Assembly (NCBI RefSeq): GCF_026151205.1
Contig: NC_087076.1
Location: 12,447,675-12,511,674 of the forward strand
Length of the DNA: 64,000 nt
DNA from: Bolinopsis microptera
Lineage: Eukaryota > Ctenophora > Tentaculata > Lobata > Bolinopsidae
Direction of reading: 5' to 3'
Shown here: piece by piece, positions 25,801 through 36,794 of the stretch
Numbering within the stretch: the stretch's first letter is position 1
Layout of the letters: each line of letters opens with the position of its first letter
The notes under the pieces: generated by a model
Database searches by the model: none
Seen by the model: the letters and a program-made list of their open reading frames with translations, nothing else
Told to the model about the DNA's origin: nothing
Translations under genes and position numbers: made by a program

Positions 25801-26259
25801 ATCACCGTAGGGGCCGAACTTGCAACAGAACACCTGACAGGATGTTAATAATTGTGTGACTTGCATGATTGATATCACTTGAGCACTTTCTTGCTAGAAA
25901 GCTGGTGGACAATTTATTGTCATTAATTCAAGGTAGTTTTTGTTATTCTCTCGGATGAGATCATTGAAAAGCGGAGCTCTCAAAATAGGATTCGACGACC
26001 CCATCAAAAACTACTGTAACTATAATTAAAATTAATTATGTCAAGTGTGTATGTCAAGTTTCATGGTCTAAATAAAATGGCGATGTTGGTCCCTCACCTC
26101 GGCTGCATGACCGGTAAGATGCATGATGGGAGCTGTCAGGTCTGAGGTTCTGGGTGGTAAGGTATTGTCAGTTGTAGTGGCAAGTGCGAGGTCTTGTTTC
26201 GTGCGCTTTGCTGCAAGTTCCAGCTCATCCGGCGCTCTTTTCAGTATTTCAATAGACAT
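19895..26259 (-). CDS. SNRNP40: U5 snRNP 40 kDa WD40 protein
   Basis: Seven-bladed WD40 scaffold of the spliceosomal U5 snRNP. Exons on the minus strand: 26098-26259, 25719-25833, 25429-25530, 24794-24954, 20730-20822, 20242-20460, 19895-20071. Phases are consistent; 342 residues (human 357). The N-terminus has a basic [17 protein letters not shown] tract, then APIMHLTGH opens blade 1. Diagnostic blocks include [56 protein letters not shown] and the C-terminal SASSDK-type [13 protein letters not shown]. The start codon is 3 bases after CTTAGCAG. Intron 4 is about 4 kb, far longer than the others, because of repeated elements; intron 3 carries a 52-bp repeat. Confidence 0.97.
20950..24290. repeat. 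Ancient tandem duplication inside SNRNP40 intron 4
   Basis: Two units, roughly 20950-22720 and 22860-24290, share the same landmarks in order: ATCAGTAAAATTTTCTAA at the start, an inverted-repeat block, CACGAAT tracts, a TGATGACGTCA-type segment in unit 1, and an end with AAAACAGG, CTGAAAC and TTTGGTCAACGTCT. Unit 2 is shorter and shows many small deletions relative to unit 1. The boundaries are approximate. Confidence 0.75.
21051..21570. repeat. Near-perfect 154-bp inverted repeat
   Basis: Arms at 21051-21204 and 21417-21570 are reverse complements with at most a few mismatches, separated by 212 bp. The transcript of this intron would fold into a long hairpin. A decayed version of both arms occurs in the second unit (about 22930-23080 and 23240-23370). 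Foldback-type transposon is one reading; no terminal duplication or transposase was found. Confidence 0.9.
24540..24660. repeat. GC-rich hairpins and a 20-bp triplet repeat
   Basis: GGCGGTGGCCTTCGGCCGCC and GTGCACGCTTCGCGTGCAC can form two adjacent short stem-loops, next to three copies of AAAGGGGGTATAATAGT. The block stands out in an AT-rich intron. Confidence 0.65.
25110..25411. repeat. 52-bp tandem repeat, six copies
   Basis: Six copies of a 52-bp unit beginning GTAGGATGACCGTGAAAATG in SNRNP40 intron 3, ending 18 bp before exon 3. The fifth copy has a C-to-T type change (GACCTTG); the sixth has lost one base. Confidence 0.95.
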
Positions 26260-26892
26260 GATCTGCTAAGTAGAGTAAGGTGTGAAGTATAATACATGGA
26301 TGAATATTGAGGGAAGTAGTGTCACCAGAACACATGATTATAGGTCATTATTAACATTATTACAGGCTATACCATTCGGAAATACCATCCTGGCGATATT
26401 GGCTTATGTTATGCTGTACAAATTATATTATGAAATAAGATCAAATCATCTAAATTTAAAAAGTTCGAAATATAAACTATAGAGTATTACTGAAAAATTT
26501 CCAGACTTCAAAATTCGAAAAACAAAAACTCAGTAACCAAATCAATATTTCAAAAATATCGTCAAATTATCCATGATAAAAAAATTCAAATCTCAGAACA
26601 TGCTAAAAGTAAAATGTATTAATTGCCGAGATAGACAAATCAAATCATCGCTAATTTTAACTGTTTTTTTAACCGTTAAAAACATCTCAAACTTTTCGAA
26701 ATTCTAATACTGTACTATTAGAAGACCATGATATCTGTGAAATGATAATGATTTCTAAAAACTGCCATAAAAAAACCTTCTAAAAACTAATTTTTATAGC
26801 TCATGCAAATAGCAAGTAAGCAACAAGAGATATCGAGTTTACCTTTACACAGCACAGTCACAACACAGTTAACACGTCACAACATATATCGT

Positions 26893-27294
26893 TCATTTCA
26901 ATATAAAGTCCAGGTCCCGGACACCTAACCCAAATAGAAGTATACAAGCAATATAAGATGTGACAATAAAATAAGTAAAGACTTTAGGACTAATCTTTGA
27001 AGAAAGATTCAGCCAGGCTAATGTTTTGTGCGTGTAGAGATGATAAAGCAACCCCAGAGAGCCCAAATATCCGGGAAATACCCAATAAATAGACCCATAG
27101 CACAAAGGTAACCAACATTTGTCGAAGGTAGAACCGGATCTGTACATCCCACCATATCGCACACCTCGCGCGATAACAGATCCAAATGGTTTGTAAAATA
27201 GAGCTTCCACCACCTCAACACCAACAGAAAGTAACGATAGATACACAACCATGTTCATCCTATTAACTATCCTCTCTCTTCTAAAAGTGCCCAT
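26893..27294 (-). CDS. Small membrane protein ORF behind the LRAT-like gene
   Basis: A 133-codon frame opening with ATG four bases after the stop of the LRAT-like frame. It has hydrophobic segments near residues 16-32, 75-92 and 107-126, so is likely multi-pass. I do not recognise a family. Either it is a separate cistron, or it is the last exon of the LRAT-like gene. A donor GATGAG/GTAAAC at 27341 and an acceptor AG before 27277 would join the two in frame with a 63-bp intron, which is shorter than any other intron I read in the window. Confidence 0.45.
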   Translation of the reverse strand: MGTFRRERIVNRMNMVVYLSLLSVGVEVVEALFYKPFGSVIARGVRYGGMYRSGSTFDKCWLPLCYGSIYWVFPGYLGSLGLLYHLYTHKTLAWLNLSSKISPKVFTYFIVTSYIACILLFGLGVRDLDFILK

Positions 27295-27298
27295 AAAA

Positions 27299-28948
27299 TT
27301 AAAGAATCACTGGATACCCTATATACTGGTAGTGGTTTACCTCATCCTCTGTGCTCTCCTTGAACAGAAGATATACATCGTAGTAAACAATTACAACGCC
27401 TAGCAACCGCAGTAGTCCATCGAACCCAACTTTACTAAGGTATTTCAATGGGCTTGTCCAGTCAATGATGGTATCGAACTTCCAACTTTCTACCTTTGCA
27501 AACTTATCAAAGAATTCTTTAGCAAAGTGTTGGCACTGGCTTTCAAGAGGATTGTATGTATTTTTCGGCAATTTGCGTTCCAGCCAACCAACCACATCAC
27601 CAAGTGAAGAAGTTGACTTGTCCATAATTAGTCTTTTTACAGGTTCTGGGCGTTTTACTCCGTTAAAGTAAAACACAACAGAGTCACGACTTTTACTACA
27701 ACTCACGTATATTCCGTCTGTCATCTTATCAACAGCCCAGCACATCCCATCAATAGATTCCGCAATTACAAAAGCATGGTAGTCGAAAGAAAGGTATTGT
27801 TGCTGCAAGTAATCGCAGAAACCTTGTGTAGAACTGCTAAATGGACCAGTTAAGGGAGTGCTGCAGACTGCAACACGTTCTAGGTTAACATCCAAATTCT
27901 GAGAACAATTTTCAAAAAATTGCCTAACGTTCTCAGCTTCGACCTTTTTAGTCCTCCACCCAATTAGTCTTCTTACATCAGTGATGGTATCCAACTTCCA
28001 ACTTTTCTTCTCTGCAAACTTATCAAAGATTTCTTTAGCAAAGTGTTGGCAGTTGCTTTCATAAGGATAGTATGTATTTTTCGGCAATTTGTGTTCCAGC
28101 CAGCCAACCACATCACCAAGTGAAGAAGTTGACTCGTCCATAATTAGTCTTATTACAGGTTCTGGGCGTTTTACTCCGTCAAAGTAAATCACAGAGTCAA
28201 TACTTTCACCACAACTCACCCATAATCCGTCTGCCATCTTATCAACAGCCCAACACAACCCATCACTAGATACCATAGTTACAGAAGCATGGAAATCCAC
28301 AGAAAGGTCTTGTTGCTGCAAAATGGAACCGCTAAATGGACCAGATAGGGGAGTTCTGCACACTGCAACACTTTTTATTTTAACTGCCAAATTCGGAGAA
28401 TAATTTTCAAAAAATGGCCTAACGTTCTCAGCTTCGACCTTTTTGGTCCTCCTCCCAAATGGTCTCTCAGTAGGGGTATGAAGTATCTCAGGTCCCTCAT
28501 CAACGTAGCCAACAGCCAACAGGAGAAAAGCTGAGAGGAGATGGACCGATATAACCACTATCTCCACTAAATTTGATCTGAAATAATTTGTTCAAATTTA
28601 AATTTTATTAGCGTACTCGTTAACTGTGTACTTCTATTAAGGTAATTTAAATGATCACTAACACCCCACGGTTATCATTATTATGAACAGCACCAATTAG
28701 GAACTGACTGGAATCGGATATCCGAATTTAATATCTGGATTCCAAGAATTTGGCTGGATATTCAACCGGAAACTGTTTTTAAATGTATTTCTATAATGTA
28801 ATATTGAGATAAAACATCGGGAACTATCTGGCTGTTTCTGGTCAGGCAGCCAAAACCCCGGTCAGTTCCTACTTTCTAGCACCAACGTGACAACTACTTA
28901 CCCTGACCATGTGTATGCATCTTCCCATATAAGGAAATCCCGAAACCA
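27299..28948 (-). CDS. Tandem LRAT/NlpC-P60-like domain protein (5' incomplete)
   Basis: The main exon runs from 28577 to 27299 and encodes a hydrophobic segment (VVISVHLLSAFLLLAVG) and two copies of one domain. Each has a His (DFHASVTM; DYHAFVIAE) and a Cys in SNCQHFAKEIFDKF or SQCQHFAKEFFDKF, about 95 residues apart. This is the His...NC-HF arrangement of the permuted NlpC/P60 fold of LRAT and PLAAT acyltransferases and related thiol hydrolases, so an acyltransferase or hydrolase is possible; the substrate is unknown. The two copies are very similar at DNA level, so the duplication is recent. The frame has no ATG at its head (it opens at GTG). A 47-bp exon at 28902-28948 joins in phase, and further 5' coding sequence must exist upstream, perhaps near 29054-29245. 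A C-terminal membrane segment (LLGVVIVYYDVYLLF) follows. Confidence 0.65.
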
Positions 28949-29053
28949 CTGTAATCTGAAATGTACTTAAGTTTTCAAAGTGGTTCCAATGATTTTGGGT
29001 ATTATAAATTCTAGAAGTTTGTCATCTAATTCATAGCACATTACGTCTAAGAT

Positions 29054-29316
29054 TTACAATTTTCTATAATACAAATACTCAACACAATAAAAAAGGACAC
29101 GCAAATCAAGTACTTCTAGATAGACACAGGATAGTCTCGAGTGAACATTTCTAAAACTTGTGCATATTTTATGATTTGAACTTGAAGCCACAACATAAAG
29201 CTTGTAACTAACCCAATACCATAGTAGAATAAGTAGTGGAAACACAGTACAAGTGTAACAGACAGGAGGAAGATGCGTGTTTTAGTCATATTCTCACTCC
29301 GTAAGCGTTTTCTCAC
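29054..29316 (-). other. Candidate 5' exon or small membrane ORF
   Basis: Two overlapping minus frames with hydrophobic stretches. The frame from 29245 (MFPLLILLWYWVSYKLYVV) reaches a possible donor CTAGAA/GTACTT in phase 0, which fits the 28902-28948 exon and would supply a start for the LRAT-like gene. Not conserved enough to be sure. Confidence 0.3.
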
Positions 29317-30048
29317 AATCTCACTGGTTCAGCTCGAGAACAATATGAAATACAGCAATATTGAACAACCAATGCTGAACTTCACCAACTTTGCCAAATC
29401 TGAAAAGCAATTTAACAATTAACATAGCAAATAATTTTGAGATGATATGTTATGGCACACCATAATCTAATGTGTCTAGATTTAAGTACATTTAAAATTT
29501 TTAACAATACAAATCAAGTAGAAAGTCGGCCCTAGATCTAAATTATAAGTTTATGATGTTTTTTTTCTGAGGGTTTGCAATACTGTCCCAGAAAAACAAC
29601 TCACTTGGTTTCCACGGTAAAACGAACCACTTCGACCTCTACCTATCCTACAGTTAAAAAGACAGTCAAAATCTGTAATATAATACACACCTTGGCCGTT
29701 ACAATGAACTTGATCCTAAGCAAAGATATGAGATTGAGGTTTTTTAAATAAAGATAAGTTTACGTTGTTCCACACAACTATCTTTAAGACAATAAATTGA
29801 TGAATACAATTAAATATGCCAAAACATTTTCGAAACATTATTTAATAAAAAATAAACATGTGAAGCTGCAAATCAGATAACATTACAATTAAACTCTAAC
29901 TCAGATTTACTGGGATTTTTGGCAGAACGTTTATCTGGAAAATCAAACAATCCCAGTACATACAGTTTTCAGATACTCCTCTTATCAAGATGTTAAATGC
30001 ATTTATATGTTTTGATAAACAATTGAGTCTAGTAGCCAGTTCAATTTA

Positions 30049-30996
30049 TTAAAGATAGAAATCAGTCTCATTTGACTGACATAAAGAACTCCCTTCTTGT
30101 TTTTCTTTTCTTTCTTGAGGCACATGACAATTTAATTCATTCCTGATAGTAAAGACAAAAACGAAGAATGAAGCTAGCCACAGCCACTGACTCACATTGG
30201 ATACTGCAAAGTAAACAAATCCTCCGTCTCCATTTCTCCAGTTATGATTTCGTTCAGAACAATTTTTAAATGCTTGCCACAAGACTATCTCTTCCTTAGA
30301 GCAGCTAACAGATGGTTCCCATTTTATTCTTCCAATGACTGTTAAGACAAACATCCCAAAAAGGCTGATAGCACCAGCAATTGTAACAGTAACTCTGAGT
30401 TTGAAAAGGTAAGATCTCTGAGAGAGCTGCATTATACCATCAAGGAAAGCACGGGAGTTAATTGTGTGAAGAGTGGAGTAACTGTATCCTGCAATTACCA
30501 TAAGGACAAGAGGCACGTAGTGAAGAACTGTGGAGTAAGTAACTTGAAAAGTTCCAACTCCTAGTGCCCCCACTCCAGTTAAAACACCACAACACAAGCT
30601 GAGTTGATTGAATTGATGGTTTTTTCTGTATTGCAGCTTAAACTTTTTTACTGCTGAAGAGTCTGACAGAGAATTAATTCTTTGCAAGCTTTCAATGTTC
30701 TGCTGATAAACATAATTGGCATAGGTCTTCATTGCATAATAAGTCGCATGGCTAATGAGTATTAGGAGTATTGCAGCCATCCCCAAAGTAAAACTGAATA
30801 TCATGCTTGCTGGAGGGAAATTCCCAGTGTGACTAATTCGAGGGAATATAGGACTTACATCATGCTGCAGAAATGCAGCTAAGAGATAGCTAGTAAGAAG
30901 TCCTGTCGTGCAGAAGACAACAAATATGACTGGGAGTAAAGATGGTTGGTAATATGAGCTGCAGAAATCTACAATTTTCAGTAGTGTTTCTATCAT
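30049..30996 (-). CDS. DRAM/TMEM150-family membrane protein
   Basis: Single-exon 315-residue protein with six predicted membrane segments. The family signature is clear near the start: LTSYLLAAFLQHDVSPIFP, RISHTGNFPPASMIFSF, matching the loop after the first membrane helix of DRAM (SDTGTTPPESGIFGF). DRAM proteins sit in lysosomal or plasma membranes; vertebrate DRAM1 promotes autophagy after p53 activation, but I infer only membership of the family here. The C-terminal tail is charged (ERKEKQEG). The ATG directly follows CCAAATAG, an acceptor-like site. It is longer than human DRAM1 (238 residues). The single-exon structure contrasts with intron-rich neighbours and could mean a retrocopy. Confidence 0.82.
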   Translation of the reverse strand: MIETLLKIVDFCSSYYQPSLLPVIFVVFCTTGLLTSYLLAAFLQHDVSPIFPRISHTGNFPPASMIFSFTLGMAAILLILISHATYYAMKTYANYVYQQNIESLQRINSLSDSSAVKKFKLQYRKNHQFNQLSLCCGVLTGVGALGVGTFQVTYSTVLHYVPLVLMVIAGYSYSTLHTINSRAFLDGIMQLSQRSYLFKLRVTVTIAGAISLFGMFVLTVIGRIKWEPSVSCSKEEIVLWQAFKNCSERNHNWRNGDGGFVYFAVSNVSQWLWLASFFVFVFTIRNELNCHVPQERKEKQEGSSLCQSNETDFYL

Positions 30997-31324
30997 CTAT
31001 TTGGGGACAAGTGGTCAGATATCAAAAAGGCTATACTATTTTATACAAATGGGCTAGAAAACCATTTGTATAATGGGAGGAAGCTAATAGTATTCTTTGA
31101 TAGTCAGTTTTTATCCCATGTAAAAATATCAACCACAACCAATAATAGAAAGATACGACCCATTAAAATTGCACTGAGCACAACGTAATAATAACCACAA
31201 AACTGATATTAATGTATTATATATAAATATCGACTGGGTCTCTTCAATTTAACAACGCTGGCAGAGCAGCGAATATGATTATACGTGAACAGTAAAATAA
31301 TTTAATTGGTCTGTAGAGATTTAG

Positions 31325-31478
31325 ACCATATTGGAACAAACTTTCTCCGGACGTCAAGAGCTCAGAGAGCTCTAAGTTTTAAAGTTAAAAAGAAGATTAA
31401 AGAAAGATATGAATTCTAAAAGTTTTAGCTATTTTTGGAATGTTTCGGATGAAGTTTTAAGAAAAATTGAGGTAATTT
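31325..31478 (+). mobile_element. LINE 3' fragment, frameshifted
   Basis: Plus-strand translation gives PYWNKLSPDVKSS and, in a shifted frame, KSFSYFWNVSDEVLRKIE, matching the last part of the LINE reverse transcriptase at 33417-33794 (IPYWNKLLSDVKN...DFYFWNVSNEVLGKIE). It is a separate, 5'-truncated copy of the same family in opposite orientation. A near-identical 60-bp piece (GAGGTAAT...AATGTTATTAATAAAG) is repeated just after it. Confidence 0.75.
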
Positions 31479-31727
31479 CAATAATGTTATTAATAAAGAA
31501 AAGCGATATGAATATAATATCTAAATCTAAGGTTTGTTTTAGGAAAAATTGAGGTAATCAATAATGTTATTAATAAAGAAAAGCGTTATGAATATAATAT
31601 CTAGATCTAAGGTTTAATCCCCATGTTGCTAAGAAACGTTTTACTACCTTTTACTTAAATCTAGTTATACATTACTTTATCATATTTTATCGAACTAAGG
31701 TGTAGTATTGCCAGATCCCAGTTCATT

Positions 31728-31848
31728 TTGTAACGGAGTTTTATATTAACAGGAAACGATGTAACAAAGTTGATATATTTTAATGTTGCCATGGGGTGGC
31801 AAGTCTCCATACATCGTGGTCCGGTAGTTTCATTGCGTCCTAATATAG
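31728..31848 (-). repeat. Interspersed repeat, copy B
   Basis: Reverse-complement copy of 6913-7040, about 121 bp, including the shared core around CATGGGGTGGCAAG and GCGTCCTAATATAG. Confidence 0.8.
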
Positions 31849-33229
31849 TACCGGAAAGTATAATTAGGTAGATTTTAACTGGGTCTTTGAAACTAGAATG
31901 TTATTTAAATTTTAGTAGAAATATTCATGATGATGTGTGATCTGAGTTTGTGTCGTTATTAGCTCTAATATCTAGGTTTTGGGCTTTGGCACTCTTTCAA
32001 CAAACACAAAAACTTTAATAGGTTCAGCCGTAATGCTACATTTTTGTTTTTTCTGATCTGTTAAAAATGAAACATGGTAACTAAGCGGCGATTTGTTTCA
32101 CGTTGTGACACACACGGTCGTTCCACTAGGTGCACGGCGGGTCATACAGCGTATGAAAAGCGGCGCTCTCAATTAATCGCTCGCCCAAATTAAAAGAAAA
32201 CTCTTGTGAAAAGGCCTTGAGGGTATGAAAGTAATTTAATTGAAAAACCATAAAAACCAAAGTCATGTGATAATTTTTGGGCGAGCGAATTAGTAAAAGC
32301 CGACAAGCGGCGATCAACTTATCATTTCGCAAAATTTCTATGTTTGGGCTAAATGAAAAAAGTTCGGATGCTCATCATGCATCGGAAGTTAATGTGCGGG
32401 TGGCAAGCATTCACGTGATCGTGTTTAATAAATTGCGGTCTCGAAAAACACGTGCACGCTCACTGCCAATTTAAAAAAGTGAAGTATACGCTATTAGAGC
32501 CGCGCGCTGAGTTACATTGCATTGACAATTGTAAAGTTTGATTATTGGATTGTAAAATCGTAAAACGTGCCTGCTTGCGCGTTTGAGAGGGTTCAAAAAT
32601 AATACGTCATGGCCAGGTTATGTTTATAAACATATAATAATAATAGCTTGGGGTCCCCAGGTAACATTACATACATTACATACATATTTAATAAACGTTT
32701 TTTACAAAATATTTATTTAAAGATTTTGAAAAATATCTACTATCAATTATTTGATAGTCTATTGCTTGTTGCTCGATTCTCTCACGTCCATGAAGCTTGT
32801 AAAGAGCGCCGCATACATGAGGATAAGCGTGCCAAGTGATCAATTGGAGGACTTCGCCGCTTCGACGCGCCGCGCAAACTAGCATTCTTGTTTCGCATCG
32901 TAGATGACAAGATCGTTGCTTTGCTTTGCAGATCAACGATCAGGAAGGGTTGACATCGTCAATAAACGTGATCAATTATGACAAAATTGCTCTGATAGCC
33001 AGATATCGGCGAAAAACTGTTTCGATTTCGTGATATGATTACATATAGAGAAAGTATTCGACATTTCACGTGATATATAATAATAGTCGAGTGTAAAGTA
33101 ATTAATAATCATCTTTATGTTGTGTATTAATTATAAATTATATCCTTTCTAGTTATATTAGTTGAATTAATAAGTGATTTCTCTACTATACGTAACGGGG
33201 AGAGTCGAGACAGAGGTGCTAAAAAGAAC
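31849..33229. other. Intergenic, short inverted repeats only
   Basis: No gene seen. A foldback pair AATCGCTCGCCCAAA (about 32173) and TTTTTGGGCGAGCGAATT (about 32276) is present. A GTAA microsatellite at 33239-33259 may be the 3' microsatellite of the adjacent LINE. Confidence 0.5.
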
Positions 33230-33416
33230 TTTGTTGATAAGTAAGTAAGTAAGTAAGTAAAGATTATGACATTACATCATCACAAGTGTCTAAAAATATC
33301 ATTGCACTAAATAGAAAAATAATTCAAATAGACATATTCTTCCATCAACATTAATAATTTATTAAATTCAATTTTATTAATTAATAAAATCTAATGCATT
33401 ATATATAAATAATTAA

Positions 33417-36400
33417 TTAAAACTTCCCAGTGGAATAAAGATTTATAAAACGTTTCTTCGCCACAAAAGGATGAAACCAAAGATATTCATTATGTGTCTC
33501 CTTATTGCTTAAATAACTGGGTCCTTCAATTTTCCCTAAAACTTCGTTCGAAACATTCCAAAAATAAAAATCATTTACACTGTTATTAGAAATCATTTCT
33601 TTCTTAAATCCTTCCAACCTAACTTTAAAGCTTAAAACTGTCGAGCAGTTCTTGACATCTGAAAGGAGTTTGTTCCAGTAAGGAATGACTCGCTCCGGAA
33701 GAAAAGAAGACTGGAGATTCTTAACTTTAGTTACACTCTTACTACACATATTGGTTGAAACTAGATTAAGACCAGATCTGCTCATTCTGAACAAACCCTA
33801 TCCATATTCAGTCAAACCACTAGTTACTTTAAAAGCTTCAATAAGGTCCCCACGTATTCGCCGCTCTGCCAGCGTTGTCAAATTGAGGATATCCAGTCTA
33901 CGGCTGTATGGAAGAGTACCCACCTCATCAATAAGACGGGTAAACCGCCTCTGGACGCTCTCCAGCTCCAAAACAGTCCCCCAACTTCCATGAGCCGCAG
34001 GTGGATTCCACAATTGGACACAATACTCAAGATGAGGTCTTATCAAAGCTTTATAAATAGCTATCATTACAACCTTTTCTCTAATAACTAAGTTCCTTAC
34101 AATCCAGCAGATCATACGATTTGCTTTAGAAATACATGCTTTTATCTGTTCATTCCAAAGCAAGGAGCTATGGGTAATAACCCCCAAATCTTTTTCCTGT
34201 GCAGATACTTCTAGTTCTACTCCATTTACAATATAATTCGAGTTAGGATTATTATTCAGATTAATATGGACTACTTTACACTTGGCAAGATTGAAGTTTA
34301 AGTGCCATATACTCTCCCAAATTTCGAGTTCTAAAATATCATCAGATACACTTTTATGGTTAGCTGCATTACAAACTAATTTGAGATCATCTGCAAATAA
34401 TTTAATCTTATTTTTAACATTGTCAGGTAAATCGTTTATATAAAGAATAAATAACAAAGGACCTAATACTGATCCCTGGGGAACACCAGATAATACGTGT
34501 TTCACCTCAGACCATTGACCTTCTACACAAACCCTCGTGGTTCTGTCTGTCAGAAAGTCTTTTATAACATCTAAAACTTTTTGTAAAACAAAATTTTTTT
34601 TTTTTGTAAAACAAAATTTTTATTTACCACAAAACAATCAATACATATTTAATATTATTATACATTTACAAATAAATCTAAATTTAAATTCAGCTATAAA
34701 CACAATACACAGCCCGCCGCGCAGACAGCCACACATTGCTGAGAGATTCTCAGGTGCAGATGTAAGCGCCGCGCGCGCGAGGTTTGTTATTTTACAATTA
34801 CATGTCACGATATATTATTAATTATCAGAGAATTTTAGAAGCAAAATAATAATTGCATATTGGGAAAATTTTGGTCGTTAACGCAGTCTTTTCCCTTGAC
34901 CCCAAACCCCTCCAATTTAGATAAAAGTCTAAAGTGGGGGACTGTATCGAAAGCCTTACTAAAATCAAAATATAAAAGATCAACAGGAGCACCTTCATCT
35001 AAAATATCAAGAATATTATCAAATGTCTCTAAGAGATTAGATAGACAAGATTTACCCTTCACAAATCCATGCTGATGCTTTGAAATTCGTTCTTCTAAAT
35101 ATGTTAATAAATGTGCCCTCACCAACTTTTCATACACTTTGCACAAAATACAAGTTAATGAGACAGGTCTATAATTTAAGGGATCAGATTTAACACCCTT
35201 TTTGAATAATGCTACAACAGATGCTGTCTTCCAAATGTCAGGCAGGACTCCTGTTTCTGAACATTTAACAAATAATTTAGTAACAGCTTCAACAAACATT
35301 TCATCGTATGCTAAGGATTTCAACAACTTTGGATGAACGCCATCCGGACCAGAACTCTTAAAACATTAAGCTTTAAAAGCTGCTTCTTGATATCAGAACT
35401 GCTAATTTCCATATCATCAATCACCTCTTTGTTATAACTCTCATTTTGGGGAAGAGGGCCAGGTGGTTTACGCACAAACACAGAACTAAAGGCACTAGCA
35501 AGTACCTCAGCTGACTCAGATGAACTATCTGTGCGTGTACCATCTCCTCTATCTAAAGAAACAACACTTGATTTCACTTGACGTTTATTACGCAAATACG
35601 AGTAAAAAGATTTACAATTCTGTTTTAAATTAGATGTAATCTTCTTTTCATAATTTACTTTAGCTTTAATCTCTGCCACCTCAAAATTATGCTGCTTGCT
35701 ATTTGCACAGCTCAAGTTAATATACGAAGGATTAATATCAAATTCAGCCCATGCTCTGTCCTTGTTCTTCCTCATTCTTTTAAGTGCAGTTGTACTCCAT
35801 GGCAACTTGACAGGTCTGTTGTCGAGATAAACCGAAGCAGCTGGGACAGCTGCAGCAACAGACTCCAATTTACCATGTAGTTCAACCCACATATCTTGAA
35901 CATTACTTTTACAACTATAATCCCAGTCAATATTATTCATACTAAAGTTAAATAACTCTTCTGAGGAAATCTTACCCCAAATAGGCTTTAAAATCTTTTG
36001 TTTGGGACTTTTGTTAGTATTGGGCGAAACAACCAGTTCGACAAGTATGCCAACATGATCACTTTTGCCAAGCGGAGAAACGATCTTACAACCGTTGACA
36101 AGAGCATCATTTGTATACAAAACCTGATCAAGAAGACTCTCCTGGAGAGTATCTTTCACAAGCCGTCTTCTGGTTGTTTCGTTAGTAAAGTACCACGTCA
36201 AACCACTGTCATTAAATAAATCAATATACTTTTGTTGAATCATTAAAACCTGATTCTTACTAGAAATACCACTATTTACACTACCAGTTTCCCATGATAC
36301 ATTAGGTAGGTTAAAATCTCCTATGATAATGGTTTCAAAAACATTCTTTTCACTAGATATGTTCTTGATGCAAGATAATAACATATTGTTCTGTTCTAAA

Positions 36401-36765
36401 TTCAAAGAAGTAGACCTATAAATACAGCAAATACTAATCAATCCACCAGAGGTATTGACATTAATAGCTAAAGAGTCTGGTGCTTTTAAAAATGAGCTCA
36501 CTAATGAAGCATTACAACTGTTTTTAATATAAATAATAGAACCTGCACCTCCACTTATGTTGCTAGTGGAGTTATCGATTTTAAAATCTCTGTCTTTTCT
36601 AAACATACTAAAACCTTCAATAAAAATTTCAGCATCTAAAATATCACTATTAAAATGAGTTTCTGTAATGCAGATTACATGAATAGATTTATAAACTGAT
36701 AGAATACATTTTAGTTCATCAATTTTATTAAATAGTCCATTAGCATTAGTATAAAAAATATTCAT
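33417..36765 (-). pseudogene. LINE ORF2: endonuclease-reverse transcriptase, broken
   Basis: The endonuclease part (36765 to about 35355) shows APE landmarks FYTNANGL, ITETH, IIGDFNLP and SDHVG. The reverse transcriptase follows with FKKG, YRPVSLT, HGFVKGKS, YFDFSKAFDTVPH, GVPQGSVLGPLLF and the catalytic FADDLKLV. Three lesions inactivate it: a frameshift near 35355 in the linker, just before the GPDGVHPKLL motif; an insertion of about 305 bp between the GFGVKGK and VLDVIKDF motifs; and an in-frame TAG at 33798-33800 near the C-terminus. The catalytic motifs themselves are intact, so the element died fairly recently. The start lies 29 bp after the ORF1 stop. Confidence 0.9.
34583..34887 (-). 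mobile_element. Nested A-tailed insertion in the LINE
   Basis: About 305 bp that separates two pieces of LINE coding sequence which read on from each other once it is removed. On the minus strand it ends in A-rich sequence (AAATAAAAATTTTG and a run of 12 A). AAAAG borders both sides and could be part of a target duplication. It contains a short GC-rich block (GCGCCGCGCGCGCGAGG on the plus strand). Probably a small non-autonomous retroelement; class uncertain. Confidence 0.65.
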
Positions 36766-36794
36766 GGGCTGACTACATTCTTTGTTACTGCTAT

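Noticed and set aside
28565-28567. Start of the LRAT-like protein at 28567
   Set aside because: The codon is GTG, not a usual eukaryotic start; an acceptor just upstream and an in-phase exon show coding continues 5'.
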